From NCBI GenBank assembly GCA_940671915.1, contig CALNVZ010003426.1:43957135-44021134 (forward strand): a DNA stretch of 64,000 nt, written 5' to 3'. Made by a program: the position numbers and the translations under genes. The notes below the pieces were generated by a model that made no database searches, was not told where the DNA came from, and saw nothing but the letters and a program-made list of their open reading frames with translations. Each line of letters starts with the position of its first letter. The first letter of the stretch is position 1. Source of the stretch: Paracentrotus lividus. Lineage: Eukaryota > Echinodermata > Echinoidea > Camarodonta > Echinidae. Positions 36,034 to 45,300 of the stretch are shown here, in pieces.

Positions 36034-37724
36034 ATGAGACGACGGGATTCTATCGAAATATTAGGCGGAAGCGACGATCAGCTGTTTCTATCTGTCTCGC
36101 GGACGACGACCATCCTCTTCTCGTACGAAAAAGTAAGTTGAAAAGCTCTCTTTAATCAGTTGAATTGTGTTACTTTTCATGTGTTTTTATGGCAGACCAT
36201 GATTTCATCAAGCCTGTGGTCGATCTTTGCTTGCGAAAACCCCATCATTTTGGTATCAATCTATGTCCAGAGATTACGACTCCCTATACTGTGGTCCCAT
36301 GTGTTCATTTATTTGCAATGTTTGGGATCAATATTGTCTTTTTACCACGAATGACCATGATTCCCGTCGTTAAATCAATGAATAAAGATGGGATTTGTAC
36401 AATACACCTTTATGTAGCCTCCCTCTAATGATAATTTAACTAGTCAAAGAAGTTAATGTGATAATTTGGCCAAATCTTTCTTGTACAGCTTATAGAGGGT
36501 GGCATTCATATTAAAGTCGTTCATAAAGTTAGATCTATATGAATTTACAAATCTTGAACTAGATTATAGTGAATCTGGTTATTTTAGCACCCAAGATCAT
36601 CTCCAGTCTTTCATAAAGTCATTCATGCATGGTGAAATACCTCCTGTATTAATAAATATATTTTAAATTAATAATACTTGGCCAAATTATTGGGTAAGTG
36701 TCTAAAATATAAGTTTGAATATTTAAAAGTTTTTTGTTTTTTTTTTTGCTTTTCGATCATTTGTCGCTATTGAATTTTGTTCTAATTTGTACACTGTTAC
36801 ACATTTCAGCTGCTATCACCAAAGGATGACATCTCTGATCTGGAGTTAACCACCCTGGCAAAGAATCTTGAAAGACAGGTAAACATACTTTAACACTCGT
36901 AAACAGCTTTTCAAAGCCCTGCTTCACATTGTAAAGTTGAAATCATGAGAGAATTATTTGATTGTCTTTATGTCACACCCACCTATATACCAATCTGACT
37001 TCATGGCCGCCACAACACATTGAAATCATAGGTTACCATTAGCTAGAGGTCAATGTTCAATTTTTACATCCAAGTTTCTATTGTAGTTCATAAATTTTCT
37101 TCCATATGTGCCTGTTTGTGACCAAATATGGTTTGTAGATATCCCAAAGGTCATCATGAGGTCAAAGGTTGCCAACCGTACAAATGTTAAGCAGGGATTT
37201 GAATGGCTATGTAAGCAGAAATTGACATGACATATTTTGGCGATTGCCTTATTGTTTCTAAATATTTTAATTTCCATCTTTTCAGTAGGAAATATAATAT
37301 CGTCTGTTGGGAGCCATAAGGGCGTTATTGTATCTTATAGATGTTCCGTTGAGAGCCAGAAGGGCGCTATTACTGTACAAAGTCAATGGTAATAGCGCCC
37401 TTCTGGCTCCAAACGGAACATCCTTGATCTGCAATAGCGCCCTTCTGGCTCCAAGCCGACGATATATGAAAACTGCACAATGAACAAAAGAAACTCTAAA
37501 GTTTAAAGGTAAAACAGTTAATTCTGGCAGTTGGAACTATTTGCATATTTTGAGCTTTTAATTGTTTTATCGTTATGCAAATACATGTAGGCCAACCTAT
37601 TACATGTATGTAACCTTTCAGTCATAATAATCACAATAACGATGATGATTTTGTTTTTTATATCCAGGATATCCACTACAGGTCTTGGAAACTCTTCTAC
37701 CAGCGGGCCCTGCATAACCAATAG
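36034..37724 (+). CDS. Small three-exon gene, 74 codons, unrecognised
   Basis: Exon 1 (36034-36132) begins ATG and reads MRRRDSIEILGGSDDQLF, ending at donor GTAAGT. Exon 2 (36810-36878) follows ..ACACATTTCAG and reads DISDLELTTLAKNLERQ, ending CAG at GTAAAC. Exon 3 (37668-37724) follows ..TTTTTTATATCCAG, reads DIHYRSWKLFYQRALHNQ and ends TAG. All introns are phase 0, and all three exons are open in only this joint frame. The predicted product is a soluble, helix-prone protein of about 8.6 kDa with no signal peptide or membrane segment. I do not recognise the family. A longer isoform with another first exon is possible. Intron 2 contains a palindromic MITE. Confidence 0.6.
37298..37465. mobile_element. 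Palindromic MITE in intron 2 of the small gene
   Basis: ATATCGTC..GGAGCC..AAGGGCG at the left mirrors GCGCCCTTCTGGCTCC..GACGATAT at the right. An inner copy pair AGAGCCAGAAGGGCGCTATT / AATAGCGCCCTTCTGGCTCC gives near-perfect foldback over about 168 bp. Non-coding. Confidence 0.8.
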
Positions 37725-39180
37725 TTCCTTGCTAGAAGGCAGCTATATGTACCATTTTTGTAAGTCTTTGGTATGATTCGGCCAGGATTCATACCCCAAG
37801 TCCATGAAGCAAGAGTAGGCTACTTACAGGCCAACTAACCAATACAGCTATCATGTTCAGTCGTTTATGACCCCAGACTGATCAAAATATCAAAAATATG
37901 AAGTCTTCATAACAATAATGTATTGTGTTTAACAAAATTAAAATTTGATGATAAGTTTGCTAAACTAGTCAGAATTTGTGCCTCAATTAGCTTAATGATA
38001 GTGGTCCCTCATAACCTCTAACCTAATGACCCAAAATCTGCAATATCAAGTTTGAAGCAGAAACCTAAAGTATCCCAAGGACAGATCATGTTCATTTATT
38101 GATATTAACATTTTTGACCTTATGACCCCTATTATGAACATTGTCACTTCCATATGGCAAAAGTGTTGATGTTATTTACATTGGTCTCACTCTCAATTAT
38201 ATTTATGATTTATCTAAATGTGTAGGGACTGCTATAGCCAATGTAACATGTTTAAAATATATAAAGGAATATATAAATAATGTATCAAGCATCTGTCATT
38301 CATAGGCTAAATTTATTCAATTTGTTTAAAGAGAAAACAAATACTGCAATAGAGGGCACTAAATCTTATTTAATGGTCCAATTCATTTTTCTTGAAGATA
38401 AACATGTAATACTTGTATTGATGCTTACCTCTTTTGTAGAGTTGGCAGGTTGCAAATTGAATATCATTTTCCAGAAAATTTTAAACTATATCTATTATAA
38501 TAAAAAAAATTTTTTTTACATTGTGCACATAAATGTTAGTTTTCGGATTTACAAGTCAGAAGGGGCATCATTCTGGAGTTGCGTGAATTTATCAATCGTA
38601 TATGGGGATTCTCTTTAGCTTTTCATGGCATGATGCTTAATTATCAATGGAATCTAGCTTTTTATATCCAGTAGATATTATGAATTATGTTACATGTTAA
38701 ATCAGCTATAGGCCTATTGAATATTTATTCATTGTTTCAGAACTGTTTTATTTTTGTATACCAACAAAAATTATATTGATATTTATTTGAAGGTTTTGAC
38801 AGTGTGAATTTTATATATGGTTGTGAATCAGCCCACATTTTCTTCTTTTTTTTGGGGGGGGGCGGGGTGTATTATGGCATGGTTTTTGTCGTCAGGATAT
38901 TAATGAATAAATGAAGTAAATATTGTAAATCATTCATGTAATTTATTTGTTATCATGGTTATTTACACATTAAAACTTTATGCATCCTTGTAAGATTGTA
39001 TTTGATGTCATATCATTTCTTAATGTCAGTGTCATGTCGGGTCACAGGTCTGGATGGGGATGACAATATTTCCACATTTTTATACTAATGTACTAATTAA
39101 TAAGCAGTATAATGTGAGTGATCTACAGGTTACAGGCTAGCACGAACATCAAAGAGAAATGATATTATATATAAAAGAAA
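37725..39180. other. AT-rich DNA, likely 3' UTR then intergenic
   Basis: No exon seen. AATAAA hexamers occur at about 38503 and 38906 on the plus strand, and either could serve the upstream small gene. The G8 run near 38856 is low complexity. Confidence 0.35.
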
Positions 39181-39189
39181 ATATATTGG

Positions 39190-39440
39190 AAGACACAGAG
39201 AGAGAGAGAGAGAATAGATAAAAAGGAAAGAGTATTTTGAAAGGAGATAGATAGAACTTTTGAAAGTATTTTAAAGGAAAATGAGGAAGAGAGAGAGAGA
39301 AGGCAGTCTGAGTATGTGAAAGGAAAGAGCGTTATAAAAGGAGACAGCCATAACTGGAAAACTTTGGAAAGAAAATGCAAAGAGGAAGAGAGTCACCGAG
39401 TGAGATAGAAAGGGGAGAAAGAAAAAAAAAGAGTCGATAT
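39190..39440. repeat. Purine-rich GA tract
   Basis: Imperfect GAGAGA/GGAAAG stretches through 39195-39430. Minus-strand Ser/Phe-rich frames are artefacts. Confidence 0.8.
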
Positions 39441-39624
39441 TAGAGAAAAGGAAAGCCAGATTAATACCCCCCCCCCACAAAAATAAAGAAAGAAATAAAA
39501 TATAGGCCTATGAATAAATACAATTAAAATTAAAAAAGGTTACATTCTAAAAATGTACAAGTTAATCAGCAATTTATTCAAAGCAAAATTTACTGATAAT
39601 GCATTAGGAGAGGGGGCAGGGGTC

Positions 39625-40395
39625 AGCTTTATTCCTCTCCTTCCTTTTTGTACTTCCGTCTTGCTTCTTCTTTTTCCTTCTCCCTTTTCTCTTCTTTTTT
39701 TCTCTTCCCTTTTTCTTTTTTTTTTCCTTTCCTTTAATCTTCTTTTTCTTCTTCTCCTTCCTTTTCTCCTCTTCTTCTAATTTCCTCATCCCTTTTTTCT
39801 TTTCTTTTTTCTATTCCTTCCTTTTCTCTTCTTTTTAATTTCATCCTTCATTTTCTTCTTTCTCCTCTTCTCCTTTTTATTTTCCTCTTTCATTTTTCTT
39901 CTCCTTCCTTTTCTCCTCTTCTTTTTCTCTTCCTCCTCACTTTTCTCTTTTTCTTCTCCTTCCTTCTCTCTTCTTTTTCTATTCGTCCTTCATTGTTCTT
40001 CTTCTCCTTCCTTTCTCCTCTCCTTTATCCTCTTTTCCTCCGTTTTCTTCTTCTTTTTCTTTTTCTTCTCCTCCTTCCTTTCCTTTCTCCACTCTTCCCC
40101 TTTTGCTCTGTTTCCCCCCCCCCCCCTTTTGCTCTGCTTTTCCCTTTTTCTTTTTCTTTCCTCCCCCCTCCCCCTCATTTCCTCCTTTTTTGTTTTTGTT
40201 TTTTTAAACTTTCTTCCCCCTTTTTTTCTCTTTTCCCTCTTTTTTCCTCTTTCTTTTCCCCTTTATCATCTTCCGTTTTTTTTCTTTTCCCTCCCCTTTT
40301 CTTTTTTCCCTCCCCTTTTCTCCCTTTCCCCCTCTTTTTCCCCTTCCCCCTCCCTTTTCTCCATTTTTTCCTTTCTTTTTTCCCTCTTTCAGCAG
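39625..40395. repeat. Polypyrimidine tract, ~770 bp
   Basis: Almost only C and T on the plus strand, with recurrent CTTCTTTTTCT, CTCCTTCCTTTTCTC and a C13-like run near 40118. Purines are rare. The Phe/Ser/Leu-rich plus-strand frame of 142 codons and the Lys/Glu/Arg-rich minus-strand frames come from this composition. Confidence 0.9.
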
Positions 40396-40433
40396 CTTTC
40401 CGAATTTTCGATAGCTTGTGAGTCTCATGGGTA

Positions 40434-40506
40434 GAACTTTTAGCGCAGTAGGCAGCGCGTCAGTCTCATAATCTGAAGGTCGTGAGTTCGATCCTCACAT
40501 GGGGCA
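40434..40506 (+). tRNA. tRNA-Met(CAT)-like gene with mismatched acceptor arm
   Basis: From base 40441 on the sequence is nearly identical to animal elongator tRNA-Met: D arm TAGCGCAGTAGGCAGCGC, anticodon loop CTCATAA (CAT at 40467-40469) with paired stem TCAGT/TCTGA, and T arm GTGAG-TTCGATC-CTCAC. A TTTTT terminator stands at about 40516. The 3' acceptor ATGGGGC should face GCCCCAT, but the 5' strand is GAACTTT and pairs at only 3-4 of 7 positions. It is therefore a 5'-damaged pseudogene, or the first bases were misassembled after the polypyrimidine tract. Confidence 0.75.
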
Positions 40507-40509
40507 AGC

Positions 40510-41205
40510 TGACTATTTTTAATTTCTTTATTTATTTTTTTTTCGATCATTTACTTTTTTTAATTATTTTTATTATTTACTATTTGTTCTTTATAATTTT
40601 TATTATTTACTTTTAATTTTAATTTTGATTTTTTTTTTTTTACACTTTTTCTTTTTTTTTTATATTGATTATAGCTTTTTTTTCATTTTGATTATTTACT
40701 ATTTGTTTTCACTAATTTTGATTATTTACTTTTTTGTTTGTTTTGTTTTGTTTTTTCAATTTGATTACTTACTGTTTTTTGTTTTTTTGTAATGATTATT
40801 TAACTCTTTATTTTTTATTATTACTTTATTTTTTTATTTTGATTTGTTACACTTTTCTCCTTTTTCTTAATTTTGATCATTTACTATTTTTTATTATTTC
40901 TTTTTTTTTTTTTTTTTGATTACTTACCTTTTTTTTTTTTTGTTTTTTTGTTTTGATTATTTACTATTTTTTTTTTCATTTTGATTATTTTTCTTCTTTG
41001 TTTTTCTTAATTTTGATTATTTACTATCTTGTTTTGTTTTTTTTAAGTTTGATTAATTTATTATTGTTTTTTTTTATTTTTTTTTATTTTTGATTATTTA
41101 CTATTTTTTTTTTTTTTTTTTTTTTGTTTTTTTTTTTTTTTTTTTTTTTTGATAACTTACATTTTTGTTTTTTAAATTTTTTATAATTTACTATTCTTAT
41201 TTTCG
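40510..41205. repeat. T-rich array of GATTATTTACTATTTTT units (block 1)
   Basis: TTTTGATTATTTACTATTTT and variants recur every 20-40 bp, separated by variable T runs. The same array returns at 41640-42060 and 44230-45300. Confidence 0.85.
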
Positions 41206-41211
41206 AAATGA

Positions 41212-41640
41212 AAGTAAACTGCATTGGTGAAACATCCACAAAATTAAACTTTTGATCCAAATGCAAATGAATATTATCGGTAAAAATATTACCTCCAAAT
41301 TTCGACTGAACACTCAGTCTTCTTTCAGAGGATATGACCCGTGATCGATCACCGCCGGAAGTGACGTAGCGGCGAAGGATTGAGTCATACACTCTTGGAA
41401 GCTTGTATCGTCCCCCGTCACGGTTCAAACGAAGGGTTGGTGCGCGCCCTAATGTAGATGGCTTCCTTCACGCCTCTCTCAAACCATCTGTCCTCCCTGT
41501 CCAGGATCTCCACCTTATCGAGGTCCACGGTAATGTCCCGGCGACTTCAATATGAATATGCTGTGAGACTTCCGACGACACGGGCTGTGGGGCGACGATG
41601 TTCCAAAAATCTAGTCTTCAGGGAACGTTCTGTTTCCCTA
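41212..41640 (-). pseudogene. Remnant of a Penelope-like (RT/GIY-YIG) retroelement, left copy
   Basis: On the minus strand broken frames give the words DREDRWFERGVKEAIYIR (other copy clearer) and NRDGGRYKLPRVYDSIL. I know this pair from C-terminal ends of invertebrate reverse-transcriptase proteins carrying a GIY-YIG-type endonuclease, as in Penelope-like elements. Only this terminal piece remains, with frameshifts in homopolymers, and no catalytic RT motifs are present. Duplicated at 43858-44225. Confidence 0.55.
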
Positions 41641-42340
41641 TTTTATTTTTGTTTTATTTGTGTTTTTTTTTTTAATTAATTTTATTTACTACTTTTTTCT
41701 TTTTCTTTTTTTCTTTTTCTATTTAATTAACTTTTCTTAATTATTTACTATCTTTTTTTTTTTTTTTGATTACTTACCTTTTTTTCTTTTTTCTTTTTTT
41801 TTGATTATTTACTATTTTTTTTTTCATTTTGAATATTTTCTTCTTTTGTTTTCTTAATTTGAAATTTACTATTTCTTGTTTTGTTTTTTAACAGTTTGAT
41901 TAATTTTATTTACTTGTTTTTATTTTGTTTATTTGATTATTTACTATTTTTTTTTCATCTTGGCGAATATACTTTTTTTTTTTTTTTGATAACTTACTAT
42001 TTGGTTTTAAAATTTTAATAATTACACTGTTTGTTTATTTTGTGTTTTTTTTTTAATATATTTAATGCTACTTTCTTCTCAAACATCCTTTAAAACATTT
42101 ATTGTATTTGATTATTACAACTTAGTTTATATTATGACTTCTTAATATGATGACATTATATAATGTTGATAGACATATAATAAACATTAAATAATAAATT
42201 GTATTTTTTTTTAAAAAAACAACTCTTCTAAATCATTCAGTATTACCTCTGCTATTACCATTTTTTTGTCTCCATGATACACCTTAAATACAACATAATA
42301 AAAAAAAATAAACTACATAAATAAATCGTATCACACTACC
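41641..42340. repeat. T-rich array, block 2, passing into AT-rich DNA
   Basis: Same GATTATTTACT-type units as block 1 to about 42060. The order of units matches 44230-44650 after the other retroelement remnant. Confidence 0.8.
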
Positions 42341-43821
42341 CTTGATTGTGGGTAACAAATAAAAAATAAAAAAAAAAATAACAAACAAAGAAGATACCCA
42401 ATCAAACAATACCAAGCCACTGGAGAACGAATAAAGAACGGAAATCAAAACTCACCACTCCCAAGGCAAAATAAAAACCCAACACAAAGAAATAAAGAAT
42501 ACAGGAGAATCATTCAAAAAAAAACCACAAAAATAACACAAAACATGAAACCAACATACAACTCAGACGCGCATAAAAACCACAACAAACCACAGAACAA
42601 CAAAACGCACAAAAAAACAAAACACACAAAAAAAAAATCAAGACCATCCCCCCCCCCCAACCCAACACCACCATACCAGACACGCCAACAACCCAAAAAA
42701 ACAACAGAAAAAAAAATCAACCATCACACCCAACAAGAAAAAAAAAAAACAGTAAACCAAAAACAAAAAAAACAAAAAGCCAAACTAGCCAACCAAAACC
42801 AGAACGAAGCACCCACAAACCTTAAAAAGACAAGAGCAAAACACCTGCCACCAGCCACCACTACAAGGACAACAAATCCCCAGTACACCCGAAAACCAAA
42901 CGAGGGTCCAAAGAAAAATGAAAAATAAAACACAACGTAACAATTAAAGTTCGAGGACGGGAAAAGTCAAATCTCCAAAGTCCGGAAAATAAAAAGCCGC
43001 CCCCCGAAGATAAAACCTGACACTCGCCAGCAAACATCGCACGCTGAAACAAGAAAGGGTGAACAACGAACCTGAACGTTTTTTTCCACAGGTAGACGGA
43101 CATAAGGACTAAGATGGCCCGACATCGAGACGGGAAATAAAAATAACAAAACGCCATCTCCCCCAAAACGAAACCCGGAAAAAGCAATAACCGTGCAAAA
43201 ACCAGCACATGCCATACGCGCCAACGAGACAACCCTCTCAACAGTAGATCACCAGCAGCGGTCGCCCCATAACAGGAAACCAGCATGGAAGTAAAACGAA
43301 AATATACCCGAATGGTCATTCAACCATGCAGAAAAATTAAAAGTTCTATATAATATATTGCATATCGCAGTTATTATTGTGGGGCACAAACCGCCCAAAG
43401 CAACATCTCCCAATCCAAGGTGGTCATCAAAAATCTGGGGAAAAAACCTATCAAAAAAACAGATAATGAAAGTGTAAACTGCAACCACAATACAAACAAG
43501 GCATAAACTCTAATCGAGTAACACTCAATTATGATTTGACAATATACAGACAACACGAGTAATTAAGTGAGGGACCACTGCTAAAAACAAACGCAATGTA
43601 AGAAAACTCGACAAATAATAATAGATACGAGAAAAACGCCCGCACCATACACGTGTGGACTCGATAGCAAGTAACTACTTGTAGAACCATAAATAATATC
43701 ATTCACGTTGGCAAACTATGGACTAATTCTAGCCTATAAAAACACAAAAAGTTTAGGTAAGCAAACAATGTCAAATGGTTTATAAGGAATCATACCAAAT
43801 GTGTTTCTCTCTAGGGCCCTT
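42341..43821. other. T-depleted, shortened copy of 45370-47690
   Basis: Landmarks occur in the same order as in the downstream block. Examples: AACAAATAAAAAATAAAAAA / AACAAATAATATAAATTATT, AATAAAGAACGGAAAT / AATAAAGAACTGAAAT, AAAACACAAC, TTTTTTCCAC, CGCCATCTCCCCC / CGCCACATCTCCCCC, CCGCCCAAAGCA and GAGTAATTAAGTGAGGGACC. The present copy has lost many single bases, mostly T, giving an A/C-rich stretch (42480-42900) whose frames are artefacts. This looks like unpolished sequence next to a gap. Confidence 0.7.
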
Positions 43822-43846
43822 NNNNNNNNNNNNNNNNNNNNNNNNN
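43822..43846. other. Assembly gap (25 N)
   Basis: A fixed-size run of N between the two copies of the duplicated block, typical of a scaffolding join. Confidence 1.
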
Positions 43847-43857
43847 TGATTCCAGAA

Positions 43858-44225
43858 ATGCAAGATGAAGAATATTATCGGTAAAAATATTACCTCCAAA
43901 TTTTCGACTGAACGAAATTCAGTCTTCTTTCAGAGGATATGACCCGTGATCGATCACCGCCGGAAGTGACGTAGCGGCGAAGATTGAGTCATACACTCTT
44001 GGAAGCTTGTATCGTCCCCCGTCACGGTTCAAACGAAGGTTGGTGCGGCCCTAATGTAGATGGCTTCCTTCACGCCTCTCTCAAACCATCTGTCCTCCCT
44101 GTCCAGGATCTCCACCTTATCGAGGTTCACGGTATGTCCCGGCGATTCAATATGAATATGCTGTGAGACTTCCGACGACACGGGAGCTGGGGGCGACGAT
44201 GTTCCAAAAATCTAGTCTTCAGGGA
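43858..44225 (-). pseudogene. Remnant of a Penelope-like (RT/GIY-YIG) retroelement, right copy
   Basis: Near-identical to 41260-41640, differing by single-base indels in runs. The minus strand reads DREDRWFERGVKEAIYIR in one frame; the NRDGGRYKLP stretch is in another, so the frame is broken. Only the C-terminal end of the element's protein is represented. See the left copy for family reasoning. Confidence 0.55.
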
Positions 44226-44229
44226 ACGT

Positions 44230-45005
44230 TCTGTTTCCCTATTTTATTTTGTTTTTTATTTGTGTTTTTTTTTTTATTAATTTTATTTACTACTTTTTTC
44301 TTTTTCTTTTTTTTTCTTTTTCTTATTATTTACTTTTCTTAATTATTTACTATCTTTTTTTTTTTTTTTGATTACTTACCTTTTTTCTTTTTTCTTTTTT
44401 TTTGATTATTTACTATTTTTTTTCATTTTGATTATTTTTCTTCTTTTGTTTTTCTTAATTTTGATTATTTACTATTTCTTGTTTTGTTTTTTAAGTTTGA
44501 TTTAATTTATACTTGTTTTTATTTTTATTTTTGATTATTTACTATTTTTTTTTCATTTGGGATTATTACTTTTTTTTTTTTTTTTTTGATAACTTACTAT
44601 TTTTTTTTTAAATTTTTATAATTTACTATCTTGTTTGTTTTAATTTGTGTGTTTTTTTTTTAATTAATTATTAATTGTATTTCTACTTTGCATTTTTTTT
44701 TCTTTTTTTTTTCTTTTTCTTAATTATTTACTAATCTTCTGTTTTTTTTTGTTTTGTTGATGATTATTTACTAGTTTTATTTTTTTGTTATTTTGATTAT
44801 TTCACTATTTACTTTTTATTTATTTTTTTATTATTGACTTTTTTTATTCTTTTTTATTATATATGTATGGATTGACCTATTTTTTATTTTTATTTATTTA
44901 ATTTTTTTTTGATTGAATTAATTTACTATATTATATATTATTTTTATTATTTACTATTTGTTTTTTTATTATTCTTTAATTATTTATATTTAATTTTCTA
45001 ATATT

Positions 45006-45037
<32 letters not shown>

Positions 45038-45300
45038 CACACTTTTTTATTTTTTCTTTTCTTTTTTTTTTATATTGATTATTTACTATTTTTTTCATTT
45101 TGATTATTTACTACTTTTGTGTTCTTAATTTTGATTATTTACTATTTTTGTTTTTTGTTTTTTGTCTTTTTTTTCTTCAATTTTGATTACTTACTGCTTT
45201 TTGTTTTTTGTAATTTTGATTATTTACTATTTTTATTTCATTATTTTTATTAAAAAAAATTATTATTTTTATTATTTACTTTTTTTTACATTTTTATTAT
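44230..45300. repeat. T-rich array of GATTATTTACTATTTTT units (block 3)
   Basis: Continues directly after the retroelement remnant, as at 41640, but longer and with more regular units. A T32-like run sits at about 45008-45039. Confidence 0.85.

Noticed and set aside
39993-40434. 142- and 101-codon Phe/Ser/Leu-rich frames
   Set aside because: Product of the polypyrimidine tract, which cannot encode stop codons on that strand.
42545-42928. 127-codon Lys/Thr/Pro-rich plus-strand frame
   Set aside because: Lies in the T-depleted, error-rich copy of a downstream block; loss of T removes stop codons.
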